A program made the translations under genes and the position numbers. From positions 372,001 through 436,000 of the forward strand of contig NZ_JAGSPM010000003.1 of assembly GCF_018139645.1 (NCBI RefSeq): a DNA stretch of 64,000 bases, in the 5' to 3' direction. Source of the stretch: Affinundibacterium baiyunense. GTDB taxonomy: Bacteria; Pseudomonadota; Gammaproteobacteria; Burkholderiales; Burkholderiaceae_D. Positions 35,701 through 44,400 of this stretch are shown piece by piece. Under the pieces are notes generated by a model that saw nothing but the letters and a program-made list of their open reading frames with translations, was not told where the DNA came from and ran no database searches. Each line of letters begins with the position of its first letter. Positions within the stretch are counted from its first letter, which is position 1.

Positions 35701-36303
35701 CGCACGTTGAATCTCTATATAGAAATGATTCGGGAAGATACTTGCCCAACGTTGGGCGTGACGTTCTGCTAATTCAAGATTGCCATTATCGATGGCGATA
35801 CCTACATCACCAAAATGCGCTCCCGATAATGCAATGAGACCTTGCTCTTGGTCTTTCTCAAACAGTTCTTGTAGCCATTCAAATTTAATTTCGGCACGAC
35901 CACGGTGCTGATTTTCCAACCAAGCACGCGCCAATAGTTCACACAAGCGCAAATAACCATGACGTGATTTCACCAGTAGCAACAAGCGCGATGGTTTATC
36001 GCGGTCATTTTCGTTGGTAATCCAAACATCACATCCAGCAACAGGTTTAATTCCTTTACCGCGCGTTGCCTTATAAAATTTAACTAAACCAAACAAATTA
36101 CCTAAATCGGTCAATGCTAAGGCAGCTTGTTTGTCTTTAACTGCCGCTTTCACGACATCATCAATTCTGACCAAACCGTCAACGATCGAATATTCGGAAT
36201 GCATGCGCAAGTGCACAAACTGCGGAAAAGCAGATGCCGCGCCAGAGGCGGTCGATGAAGTTTCTGGGGAAGATGTTTGAGGGAGTGCGAGTTCTGTATT
36301 CAT
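32773..36303 (-). CDS. dnaE: DNA polymerase III subunit alpha
   Basis: The 1176-residue protein has an N-terminal PHP domain (HLRMHSEYSIVDGL), the polymerase core with VGPGRGSGAGSLVAY and MPDFDIDFCQEGRDRV, then helix-hairpin-helix and OB-fold regions in the last third. Length and motifs match the replicative alpha subunit of proteobacteria. The PHP histidines seen here (HSEYS, HAGG) are not judged for activity. Confidence 0.96.
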   Translation of the reverse strand: MNTELALPQTSSPETSSTASGAASAFPQFVHLRMHSEYSIVDGLVRIDDVVKAAVKDKQAALALTDLGNLFGLVKFYKATRGKGIKPVAGCDVWITNENDRDKPSRLLLLVKSRHGYLRLCELLARAWLENQHRGRAEIKFEWLQELFEKDQEQGLIALSGAHFGDVGIAIDNGNLELAERHAQRWASIFPNHFYIEIQRAGQPNMEAHVKQAVKLAQRLSLPVVATHPIQFLNKEDFTAHEARTCIAEGEMLANGRRARKFNDQQCFKSREEMLALFADIPGALANSVEIAKRCNLKLELGKPKLPDFPTPEGMTINDFLVYEAKRGLEYRLENLFPNPEKREQNRERYEARLKFETDTIIKMGFPGYFLIVADFIQWAKNNGVPVGPGRGSGAGSLVAYALLITDLDPLQYNLLFERFLNPERVSMPDFDIDFCQEGRDRVIQYVKDRYGKEAVSQIATFGTMAAKGAIRDVGRVLDFGYMFCDGVSKLIPFKPGKQVTIAEAIVEEPLLAERQENEEEVKTLLDLAQQVEGITRNIGMHAGGVLIAPGKLTDFCPLYTQGGDSGVVSQYDKDDVEAVGLVKFDFLGLTTLTILDRAVRYIKMLDPAMADFDLSKLPLDDRASYELLTKAKTVAVFQLESRGMQGMLKDARPDRFEDIIALVALYRPGPMDLIPDFCKRKHGEKFDYPDPRTEGILSETYGIMVYQEQVMQMAQVVGGYSLGGADLLRRAMGKKKAEEMAEHRQIFRDGAAKDGLPQEKADEIFDLMEKFAGYGFNKSHAAAYALLSYHTAYLKAHHPAAFMAANMSLAMDDTDKVKILVEDAIDVCKLKMLAPDINLSDYRFMPVGEAGKKATQIRYGLGAVKGSGQNAIESIVNARKNGGPFTDLFDFCKRVDKRQVNRRTIESLIRAGAMDCLKQDRAVLLATVDFALEVAEQAEASANQVSLFGDDDDMIPPPEYVKAEHWSDRQRLLEEKQALGFYLSGHLFDAYAPEVRQFIKTTLAKVEPSRDLRLIGGVIAGLRTQMTQRGRLLIVTLDDGTAVVEVTVYGELAEEFKGIFKEDEFLAVMGKVSEDRFNGGLRITAEKVMDIGRARVQFSQGLRIKLDASADTKKLAEILQAHLNSEGCPVLIDYANQTAAAELYLSDAWRVNPDDQLRKKLGDWLHASNVKIEYA

Positions 36304-36528
36304 CCCGCTATTTTACCGTGTTGAGGCATGCTTGGAAGACAAACCTATGTCAGCCCCAACAAGTTTGTCTAAGTGACTTTGGCCCAAGATTGGGTTATTC
36401 CTTCTTTTCTTAGACTAGGAATATGTTTAAATTACCAAAAAATTAATTTTATGCACTTAGCACTGAACGCTGAGCGCCGGATACTTGGCAAAAAAACTCA
36501 AACCAATTCAAATCAATCGTGCTGGATA

Positions 36529-38028
36529 TCAATCAAAATAAAGTCGTTCTGTATTGAAAAAGACGCGATCTTCTTCGTCTTCATTGGCGATTTCTATGTA
36601 GCCTGTTTCAATCAGTTCTTGCAGGCCAAGTAAGATTTTTTGCTCGGGCAAATATAAGTGCTGTTGAGAAAATTCTTGAATTAAGCATCGTACCGATTTA
36701 CCCAATTCACATAACAGCCATAAATCCTGCAATTCGCTGGCCTTTAAATGGGTAGGATTTGGCGCTAATCTCTGCTCAAAAAAATGTGTGGCATGGATCG
36801 TCGCCTCTTTTGAAATAGCAATGACGGCACGACGACGCGCCCAAAAAGTGGCTAAAGGCCAACGTGTTTCGCGCTGATAGTATTGCCACTGCGTTTGCAA
36901 ATACTGTTTGAAATCCTGATTAATCGCTCCTGCGTAAGTCTTCAGCAATTCACCACTGGAGAACAAACTATCCACCGCAATGAAGGCCCCGTGAATGCCA
37001 CTAGCTAAAGCACGCGGCATTCCAGAGGATGAAATCGGATCATAGGATGCAACCGCGTCGCCAACTGCGACCCAATCCTTGCCACCGGCTTGTTCCAAAT
37101 AGGAAGAAAAACAAGGGAAAGAACGCGGCTTTTCAGCAAATTCCACACCCGCCCTCTTAACTAACGCACCCAAGAACGGCGTTTTCTTCAATAAATCTGA
37201 CCACACGTCTGGATGGCAGATCTGCATTTTGTGGGCGATATCAGGGTCGGTCATCAAACTAATAGAAACCCGCCGATCTGGCATCGGTGAAGAATGCCAC
37301 CAACCATATTCACAAGCCTCGACCTGATTTTCAATCTGCGGTGAGCTATCTGCGGGCAATTGCCCAATGCGAGTAATACCGATCAAACGATCATGAACCT
37401 TCAATGCTAAATTCAAATTGGTTCGCATTACACCGCGCCGCCCAGAAGCATCAATGATGTATTTACAAACGATCATGTGCATTTGTTGGTCTTGTGACTT
37501 CACAATCACACGCCAGCCTCGATCCGACTGCGGTTCGCAAGTAATGACTTGACGATGACATTGCAAACGCCCACCGCGCTTAACGAATGCGCGCATCATC
37601 ATTTGCTCAAAGTTCAAACGATCCAGATTCCAGCCCGTGCCATGTGGTGTAAACATGTAGCCAAGGCGACGTTGAAACTCACTACCCCAAGTGACCTGAC
37701 AAGTAAATGGCGCCAAATTTTGTGCTTGTGCAAAATCTTGCCATAGGTCTAAATATTCTAGCGTCGAACGCACACCAGACGACAAAGACTCACCATATCG
37801 ATGTTCAGTGAAATCATCACGCTCTATCATCATCACATCAATATCACCACGCTTTAACAAAGCAAGCCCAGCCGCACAGCCCGATGGCCCACCGCCAATA
37901 ATCAACACATCGGCGTACTGCGTCTGCATGGATTTTTGCGATTCGTCGATTGAGCTAAAATTGTGTGCTTCCATAAATTCGTTGGTCTTGAAGTTATTAA
38001 CTGCTAGTAAATCGATGCTTGGTAGCAT
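36529..38028 (-). CDS. FAD-dependent oxidoreductase, halogenase/LodB-like
   Basis: The protein has about 499 residues from the ATG at 38028; TTG at 38058 and ATGs at 37974 and 37929 are alternatives. The FAD motif DVLIIGGGPSGCAAGLALL follows a poorly conserved N-terminal extension, which favours a late start. Further motifs are YGESLSSGVRSTLEYL and WVAVGDAVASYDPISSSGMP (FAD C-terminal motif). It belongs to the flavin halogenase/geranylgeranyl-reductase superfamily but lacks the WxWxIP halogenase motif (it has GWWHSSPMP). LodB-type cofactor-maturation enzymes are nearest in form. It is divergent from the FHA regulator and may belong to the adjacent peptide cluster. Confidence 0.72.
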   Translation of the reverse strand: MLPSIDLLAVNNFKTNEFMEAHNFSSIDESQKSMQTQYADVLIIGGGPSGCAAGLALLKRGDIDVMMIERDDFTEHRYGESLSSGVRSTLEYLDLWQDFAQAQNLAPFTCQVTWGSEFQRRLGYMFTPHGTGWNLDRLNFEQMMMRAFVKRGGRLQCHRQVITCEPQSDRGWRVIVKSQDQQMHMIVCKYIIDASGRRGVMRTNLNLALKVHDRLIGITRIGQLPADSSPQIENQVEACEYGWWHSSPMPDRRVSISLMTDPDIAHKMQICHPDVWSDLLKKTPFLGALVKRAGVEFAEKPRSFPCFSSYLEQAGGKDWVAVGDAVASYDPISSSGMPRALASGIHGAFIAVDSLFSSGELLKTYAGAINQDFKQYLQTQWQYYQRETRWPLATFWARRRAVIAISKEATIHATHFFEQRLAPNPTHLKASELQDLWLLCELGKSVRCLIQEFSQQHLYLPEQKILLGLQELIETGYIEIANEDEEDRVFFNTERLYFD

Positions 38029-38264
38029 GTCTTTTGTGACGTAAGTCGACAGTAGCAATTCACATGCCAGCCACTTAAAGCGTAAAAATTTGTCGTTTTT
38101 ACAGGAAAGACATGAAATAAACTTACGATGCCGCTAGAATGCCGCTACATAATTTGTGCGATCAAGGTTAAGATTGAAAAATTCAATTACCAAATTAAAA
38201 ATGAATCACGCTAAATTGACGTGTTTTTTAACTTGTTCCCAACAAAACTAAAGAAAATTAAGGC

Positions 38265-38290
38265 TACATGTAAAAAATTTTTTACATGTA
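38265..38290. promoter_or_regulatory. Perfect 26-bp palindrome upstream of the FHA regulator
   Basis: TACATGTAAAAAA is followed directly by its exact complement TTTTTTACATGTA, 45-70 bases before the regulator start. The half-site TTTTTTACATGT occurs again at 51027-51038 upstream of the pseudokinase operon. It is a candidate operator for the regulator of the peptide cluster. Confidence 0.6.
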
Positions 38291-38334
38291 AATTGCAAGC
38301 TAAACTTATTAATCGCGATCTTCGTTAAGCCACT

Positions 38335-39891
38335 ATGTCTAACGCCGACTACACACTAACCTCACCCATTGCATTTGCAGCAGCCAATAGCAAACCGCTA
38401 CTCAGTCTCACGATCGCTTGGCATACGGATAGCGCAAGAATTGGTGAGCAGTTTATTGGCGGCACCGAAGCAGAAGTGATTGAATTGAGTCGTTTCACCC
38501 CAGTATTTCGTCACATTACGGGTGATGCACTACCCATCGGTCACGGTGGCGTGTCACGCGATCCACTAAGAATTGTGCGAGATACCAGCGATGGCATCAC
38601 GATTTGCCCGCCGAATAGTCGTATGGTGGTTGAAGTGAATGGGGAAGAAATTCGTACACCAAGCTATCTCAGTCCAGAACAAGTGGATGCTGGCGTCATC
38701 GTTGGACTAGGACGTGCAATTTATATTTGCTTACATTGGATGCGCTGCCTACCCAAATTAAATCCAGTAAATGGTTTTATCGGTGTTGGCAGCAACGCGA
38801 TTTCAACCAGAGATTTAATTCGATTAGCGGCAACCAATGATAATGCTGTGTTACTGCTTGGCGAAACCGGTACAGGTAAAGAAGTCGCCGCACAAGCGAT
38901 TCATCAGCTCAGCAAGCGTAGCGCCGCGAAAATGGTTTCGGTCAATATGGCCGCCTTAAATGAATCACTGGCTGCAGCAGATCTATTTGGCGCGGCAAAA
39001 GGTGCCTACACTGGCGCTCAAAATACTCGCGATGGCTATTTCAGTGAAGCACAAAATTCCAGCTTATTTTTAGACGAGATTGGCAATACACCTGCCACCG
39101 TACAACCTATGCTTTTACGCGTATTAGAAAATGGCGAATACCGACCACTCGGTGCTACACGCGATGCGCGCTCTACCGCTCGCCTAATCACGGCAACAGA
39201 TCAAGACCTGTATCACACCAATTTCAACCACGCCCTAGTACGCCGATTAGAAAGCTTTATTATTCGAATTCCACCTTTACGTCAGCGACGTGAAGATATT
39301 GGCTTGTTGATCGCTCACCTCTCAAAACGCGAAGACTTCCCCTCAATCAATTTGAGTTTAATACCGCCGAGTTTGATTGGTGAAATGTTGAATTTTGATT
39401 GGCCAGGAAACATTCGCCAATTAAGCAATGTATTAAAACGCGCACTACTCTCATTGCAGTTGGGTGAATATCCGCAGTTAAGCAAGTTCATTGAAGCGCC
39501 TAAAGCAATTCCACCGGCTAGTGCCGAATTGCGTAAGGCCATCAGTGATGCGCCAATACCCGTCGTGAAGACACCAGTTGCCTCAGCGGACAATGCGCAC
39601 ATCGAACGTAAAAAATTACGCGACCTCACCGAGCAAGACGTGATCGACGCCATGCATAGACATGGTTGGACTATCCAATATGCTGCCGATGATTTAGGTA
39701 TCTCTCGCCCGTCGATGTACAAATTAATTGAGGCTAATTCACAGATTCGTCGCGTTGAGCAAATTCCCGCCGAGGAAATTCGCGTGCATCTCGATGCAGT
39801 GAATAATCATGTTGAAGATTGTGCGGCGAGGTTGAAAACACCTAGCGAAGCATTACGTCGACATTTAAAAGGGCTTGGTTGGATTGCTTAA
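38335..39891 (+). CDS. Sigma-54-dependent activator with N-terminal FHA domain
   Basis: The 518-residue protein has an FHA domain at about residues 25-135 (LPIGHGGVSRDPLRI carries the phosphopeptide-binding Ser-Arg region). The AAA+ domain follows: Walker A GETGTGK 176-182, GAYTGA 223-228 (a functional variant of GAFTGA) and Walker B LFLDEIG 244-250. A Fis-type helix-turn-helix lies near 435-470, and a short second helical unit at the end. FHA domains read phosphothreonine, so its activity is probably set by a Ser/Thr kinase. Two kinase-like genes lie in the same region. Transcribed divergently from the FAD gene. Confidence 0.87.
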   Translation: MSNADYTLTSPIAFAAANSKPLLSLTIAWHTDSARIGEQFIGGTEAEVIELSRFTPVFRHITGDALPIGHGGVSRDPLRIVRDTSDGITICPPNSRMVVEVNGEEIRTPSYLSPEQVDAGVIVGLGRAIYICLHWMRCLPKLNPVNGFIGVGSNAISTRDLIRLAATNDNAVLLLGETGTGKEVAAQAIHQLSKRSAAKMVSVNMAALNESLAAADLFGAAKGAYTGAQNTRDGYFSEAQNSSLFLDEIGNTPATVQPMLLRVLENGEYRPLGATRDARSTARLITATDQDLYHTNFNHALVRRLESFIIRIPPLRQRREDIGLLIAHLSKREDFPSINLSLIPPSLIGEMLNFDWPGNIRQLSNVLKRALLSLQLGEYPQLSKFIEAPKAIPPASAELRKAISDAPIPVVKTPVASADNAHIERKKLRDLTEQDVIDAMHRHGWTIQYAADDLGISRPSMYKLIEANSQIRRVEQIPAEEIRVHLDAVNNHVEDCAARLKTPSEALRRHLKGLGWIA

Positions 39892-40002
39892 TTCAAGTTC
39901 AAATAGATTTAAATATTTGTAGGCATCTGCGGCCGATTATTGTGTGATGATCGAGTAAGCATCATCAACAAATCAACAGCGCCGCAATCCAATTGCTCTT
40001 TT

Positions 40003-40428
40003 CTACTTGGTCGGCACTGGCCCAACGATCTTTGCGATCTCATCTGGCATGCAGGGTCGACCATTTTCATCAACAATCGCGGCAAATACTTTAGCCTCAC
40101 AAATACGTTTATCATCTGATTGACGATGAATTGTTTGATGAAACATAAATCGCAAGCGCGATACACGCTCAAAACGCACGCTCACTGAAAATACATCACC
40201 ACTCACCAATGATGCTTTGTAATCAAGTTCCGAGCGAACTACAACAAAGTTAATGCGACGTCGTGCAAATTCGGCAAAATCAATACCTAAAGTCTTTAAA
40301 AATTCGTGCCTTGCATGCTCACAATAATTGAAATAAACCGCGTTATTTACAACCCCGCCTTGATCACATTCGTAATCGCGCACTTGCATCACAATATTAA
40401 ATTCTAATGAGGTCTCAGGAACGGACAT
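40003..40428 (-). CDS. Acyl-CoA thioesterase, 4-hydroxybenzoyl-CoA (YbgC/FadM) type
   Basis: The 141-residue hotdog-fold protein has the signature RDYECDQGGVVNNAVYFNYCEHARHEFL, with the catalytic Asp near residue 22, and the strand pattern VVRSELDYKASLVSGD. Such enzymes hydrolyse short or medium acyl-CoA. It lies alone between the FHA regulator (convergent) and the TPR kinase. A link to the peptide cluster is not shown. Confidence 0.82.
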   Translation of the reverse strand: MSVPETSLEFNIVMQVRDYECDQGGVVNNAVYFNYCEHARHEFLKTLGIDFAEFARRRINFVVVRSELDYKASLVSGDVFSVSVRFERVSRLRFMFHQTIHRQSDDKRICEAKVFAAIVDENGRPCMPDEIAKIVGPVPTK

Positions 40429-40624
40429 CGCGAACTCAACTCCTTCTACAATAGGTTGAAATTAGATTCAGAAAGTCGCCGTAGATAAAGCGCAGCATAT
40501 TTAAGCTACAGTTCAAAACTGCAAACGCAGCGATACAAGCCTCGGGGCGATGAATACTTTGAATGTGCTAGCTATGTTATCGGCTTGGCGAAGTTAGCTT
40601 AGTGAAGTTAGCTTAGTGAGTTAA

Positions 40625-42814
40625 CTATCGCAGATACTTTGGATCACGACGTAAAGCAATTAGCTCTGGTTCAGATTCAATTAACTTAAGCGATATTCCT
40701 AGCTCTTTCGCCTTGGAGATCGCCGCTAAAGCTTGGGTACGCATATCGATCATCTCGAAACTAACCCCAGCGCGCAATTGTACCTCTGCATTCTCTGGAG
40801 CGATTGCTAAGGCTTTTTGTACGTACATTAAAGCATCAGCATTCTCACCCAGTTTCGCTGTATACAAGCCCATGCGTGACAAAAGATCTACATTGTTCGG
40901 ATCATCTTTCAGTCTTGGTTGCAAAAGATTACGCGCTTTACTGTAAGCCGTCTTCGCCACATCCGATTTGCCAGGCAACCAAGACATCGTATCACCCAAC
41001 TTTGCCCAAGCTAAATAATCAGCCGGATTTCCTTTATCTACACTGACCGCATTTTCATAGGCACTCGCCGCACCAACGTAGTCACCACTTGCAAAATAAT
41101 GATTACCAAGTGCTTTAAATAATTCTGCACCAGGCCGATTTTTTAGTCCCGATTGCAGGACTTGCAAACTATCTTCTGCACGATTCTGCATCGTGAAGGT
41201 TTCTGATAATCCTAAGTAAGCAGCACTGCCGTCAGGCTTAATTTGCAAACTTAATCCGTACGCAACTTCTGCAGATTTAAAATCCGCTTTTTGAAAATAA
41301 ATTTGTCCTAACTGATCGGCAAAGGTCCGCTCTGCTGGATAGCGCAACATCGCCGCTTTGACCATCGTCAAAGCCTCATCCAATCGGTGCGCACGTATGA
41401 ACAAATCAGTCTTCACACCTAAGGCTAATGCGCTACTAGGATCTAAGGCAATTGCTCGATCAATCTCAGCTAGGGCAAGGGCAAACTTATCTTGAAGTCC
41501 CATCACCCGCGCGTTTGCAATATGACTCAAGGCAAGGAAGTCATTCGATTTCAAAGCGACTTGCGCATTACTTTCTGCTTTCGCTAACCAATATGGATTT
41601 TCTTCATCGTACAAATAGCGATAGCTATAAATCAAAGATAGGCTTGCCGCTGCAGCTGCATGTTGCGGCGTGTTTTCGAGTATGCGAGAGAAATGCTGCT
41701 CTGCTTTATCGAGCATTTCGAGGCGATCGTAATTCGTAAATGCCTCTAAACCCAATTGCATTTCGCGCGCTTCAGAATACGGTGCGATCGCCGAACGCAT
41801 TTGTGACCAATATGGTTGCGAATACCAAACACCAACTAATACCGCAGAAGTTAATAGCGCGGCAAAAACAAAACGCCATTTCTGTACTAACTGACGCCAA
41901 CTAAACGCAGCTTTTGTTTGTTCAGGCACATTCAATAAAGTGAGATTCAGTGCCGCTAAATTGAATGTGCCTGAATTTAAAGACGGTGCATCAATCGCTG
42001 CAATCTGCGCGCATTGATAGGCAACTTCTTGCATACTACTGATACGCTGTTCGACTTGGCGCGTTGTCATCGCCCGCACCAATAAGCGCAGCACTTGCGG
42101 CAAATGATCTGGCCAAGGCCACTGATCTGAGTTCGATTGAATCAATGCCGCTGCCAATGCTAAACCAGACAAATGTGAAAAAGGTCTAGAGCCTGTTAAT
42201 AGCTCATATAAGATCACACCCAAAGCATAAATATCTGAACTGGGCTTCAAGCTCGCGCCAGTTAGCACTTCGGGCGCCATGTAGGCAATCGTGCCTTGTG
42301 GATCAGATTGCACCAAGGAAGTTGTGACATCGCGATCTGCTTGAATAGCAAGACCAAAATCTAAGATACGCACCACGCCGCTTGGCTCTTGCATCAGATT
42401 TGATGGCTTTAAATCGCCATGGATCAAACCAGCTAGGTGCGCTTCATGCATCGCTTGTGCGACTTGTAAAACAATATCGACCACATGCGAGATACTCGGT
42501 GTCTGTGTTTCCAAGACCTGACGTAAAGTGCGTCCTGGCACCAATTCCATCACAATGGCTTGGCAATCGTCGGTCTGTTCTAACGCGTGAATTTTTACGA
42601 AAGCGGCATGCTGGAGTGAAGCCGCTAAACGCGCCTCCTTCATCAAATCAACACCAGCTGCGATGTTCTTCAAATACTTAATCGCCACTTGCCGATGTAA
42701 CTTGGTATCCCATGCTTGATAGACATGCCCAAACCCACCCTCACCTAGGCTCTTACCTAGTTGATAGTGTAGTAATTGTTCAGGTTGTTTGACATTGTCT
42801 TTACTTGCTGACAT
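40625..42814 (-). CDS. Transmembrane Ser/Thr protein kinase with C-terminal TPR repeats
   Basis: The 729-residue protein has an N-terminal Hanks-type kinase domain (about 17-280) with all key residues: GEGGFG 24-29, Lys46, Glu60, HGDLKPSN 132-139, DFG 152-154 and APE. A single membrane helix follows (about 315-335), then at least seven TPR-like repeats. The kinase faces the cytosol and the TPRs face the periplasm. Its likely partner is the FHA sigma-54 activator. A paralogue with a damaged active site is encoded at 48768. It lies downstream of the lanthipeptide-like enzyme genes on the same strand. Confidence 0.9.
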   Translation of the reverse strand: MSASKDNVKQPEQLLHYQLGKSLGEGGFGHVYQAWDTKLHRQVAIKYLKNIAAGVDLMKEARLAASLQHAAFVKIHALEQTDDCQAIVMELVPGRTLRQVLETQTPSISHVVDIVLQVAQAMHEAHLAGLIHGDLKPSNLMQEPSGVVRILDFGLAIQADRDVTTSLVQSDPQGTIAYMAPEVLTGASLKPSSDIYALGVILYELLTGSRPFSHLSGLALAAALIQSNSDQWPWPDHLPQVLRLLVRAMTTRQVEQRISSMQEVAYQCAQIAAIDAPSLNSGTFNLAALNLTLLNVPEQTKAAFSWRQLVQKWRFVFAALLTSAVLVGVWYSQPYWSQMRSAIAPYSEAREMQLGLEAFTNYDRLEMLDKAEQHFSRILENTPQHAAAAASLSLIYSYRYLYDEENPYWLAKAESNAQVALKSNDFLALSHIANARVMGLQDKFALALAEIDRAIALDPSSALALGVKTDLFIRAHRLDEALTMVKAAMLRYPAERTFADQLGQIYFQKADFKSAEVAYGLSLQIKPDGSAAYLGLSETFTMQNRAEDSLQVLQSGLKNRPGAELFKALGNHYFASGDYVGAASAYENAVSVDKGNPADYLAWAKLGDTMSWLPGKSDVAKTAYSKARNLLQPRLKDDPNNVDLLSRMGLYTAKLGENADALMYVQKALAIAPENAEVQLRAGVSFEMIDMRTQALAAISKAKELGISLKLIESEPELIALRRDPKYLR

Positions 42815-43040
42815 GAGATGCGGTGACTAAATCCAGTTGAAAAGACGGCAATCCGTATTCTAAACTAATTTCACCACAGAAAGACGCAAGCAGACACCGA
42901 GAACAACACCCTAGCGTTCAACTAAGGATGTTTTATTGTCTCGGTTAGAAGCTGGCAATGCTTATGACAGACATTTAACTTATTTGCCAACTTTGCCAAC
43001 TGATAGGAGGCAGATACTGAAATCACCGATTTCACATTTG

Positions 43041-43078
43041 TATCAATCTTATGTATCAATCTTATGTATCAATCTGAA
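43041..43078. repeat. Short tandem 13-bp repeat
   Basis: TATCAATCTTATG is repeated two full times and a third time in part, in the 275-base gap between the LanC-like stop and the kinase start. No other signal was seen in the gap. Confidence 0.75.
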
Positions 43079-43089
43079 TGATAGGCGTT

Positions 43090-44400
43090 TCAATCTGCGC
43101 CAATCAACAAAATTGATCGTACGGATTTCACATCATACATCCGCAAATAAAAATGACCGATCCCTGCAGTTCCTAGCATAAGCCCTGGCGATTCTCCAAC
43201 GCCTGCATTTCCACAAGGCCACGGTAAGCCTTGCTTAATATAGAAATGGTGGCCGTCCTGTGCGACTTTTTCTGCCACCGTCATCAATGTTGGGCGATTT
43301 AATTCTTGCGCTGCCATGATCATTAAATCAGCATTTCCCGCCGCTCCATGGCACAAAGAATAATTCAGTTTACCTGGCAGCCAAGCTTGCATCAGTGCCG
43401 TAGCACTCGATTGCAAAGCGGCTTCAAGATCTTGTTCTATAGCGACAAGATCGCTTGTATCTACATCGCTCATTTGCATCAATAATTGTCGATTTCTAAG
43501 GCGCGACAATCCTATTCCCGGCGCACCATGACACCAAGCCATACTGCAAGTGGATTTTTTTTGATCCGATCCTGCCACATTTCCCGCTTGTGCAAATCGT
43601 CGTAAATCGGCCCAATTAGACTGATCTTGATCAAACCAATGACGCTCGTATTGCCATGCTGCGCGCACGGTATTTAAGTATTCCTTATCCTTGGTCACGC
43701 TATACAATTCCAACAAAGCAGTGGCGATTCCTGCCGTACCATGTGAATGTCCAGTCAAATTGGACTGTACCTCAGTGCCGATAGTAGACCATGAACAACC
43801 ATGCTCACCATGTTCCGCAAGTTGCAATAAATGGCGTCCGTGCAATTGCGCAAACTCAGTCAGTTCTTCACGCTGATATTTTTTAGCAAGATATAGCAAA
43901 GCCGGAATTGCTCCAGCACTGCCAGAAATGACATCAATATTCTTTAGATCAAGAGGAACTTTGCGCAAATCAAGCAATAGCGAAAATCCTCGCTCAATCA
44001 ACGCATCACGTTGCAGTAGTTCGCCAATCCGTATCAGCGCAAATCCGATTCCGGATATCCCGGCATAAAATCCATGCTTAGCATTAGTCGGTATGCGAGC
44101 ATAAATCGAGCATGCTTGATTTACCGCTGCTTCAATCGTGCGCAGTTGTTGTCGATCATGCGTAAATTGGTAAAGCTCTGCAAGAAATAATGCGATACCG
44201 CTAGTGCCTGCATATACATCCGCACCAAAAGCCTTGTACACAGGATTCAACCGCTGCCCGTGCATCTCTTGCGCCCATCCTAACCAATTGCAACGAGCCT
44301 GATCCCACACCGCGTCCCGACACAGCAGATTGCCAAGACGATTCGCGATCTCTAGATACAAAGGATTGTTTGTTGGACTGGATTGAGTAATTTCTACCAT
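43090..44400 (-). CDS. LanC-family lanthionine cyclase (free-standing)
   Basis: The 436-residue protein has repeated alpha-barrel motifs (VYAGTSGIALFLAEL, FYAGISGIGFALIRI, VISGSAGAIPALLYL). The complete zinc and catalytic set is present: GHSHG (His220), AWCHGAPGIG (Cys290) and LCHGAAGNAD (Cys350, His351). LanC enzymes catalyse addition of Cys thiols to dehydrated Ser/Thr to form thioether rings. The start overlaps the stop of the HopA1-like gene by seven bases (translational coupling). It is not fused to a dehydratase. Substrate is probably the repeat peptide encoded at 46776. Confidence 0.88.
   Translation of the reverse strand: MVEITQSSPTNNPLYLEIANRLGNLLCRDAVWDQARCNWLGWAQEMHGQRLNPVYKAFGADVYAGTSGIALFLAELYQFTHDRQQLRTIEAAVNQACSIYARIPTNAKHGFYAGISGIGFALIRIGELLQRDALIERGFSLLLDLRKVPLDLKNIDVISGSAGAIPALLYLAKKYQREELTEFAQLHGRHLLQLAEHGEHGCSWSTIGTEVQSNLTGHSHGTAGIATALLELYSVTKDKEYLNTVRAAWQYERHWFDQDQSNWADLRRFAQAGNVAGSDQKKSTCSMAWCHGAPGIGLSRLRNRQLLMQMSDVDTSDLVAIEQDLEAALQSSATALMQAWLPGKLNYSLCHGAAGNADLMIMAAQELNRPTLMTVAEKVAQDGHHFYIKQGLPWPCGNAGVGESPGLMLGTAGIGHFYLRMYDVKSVRSILLIGAD

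Noticed and set aside
36529-38028. Tryptophan halogenase
   Set aside because: The WxWxIP motif is absent, so only membership in the wider flavoprotein superfamily is supported.
40625-42814. Ser/Thr kinase as a class III/IV lanthipeptide synthetase domain
   Set aside because: The kinase is joined to a membrane helix and TPRs, without lyase or cyclase domains, which marks a signalling kinase.
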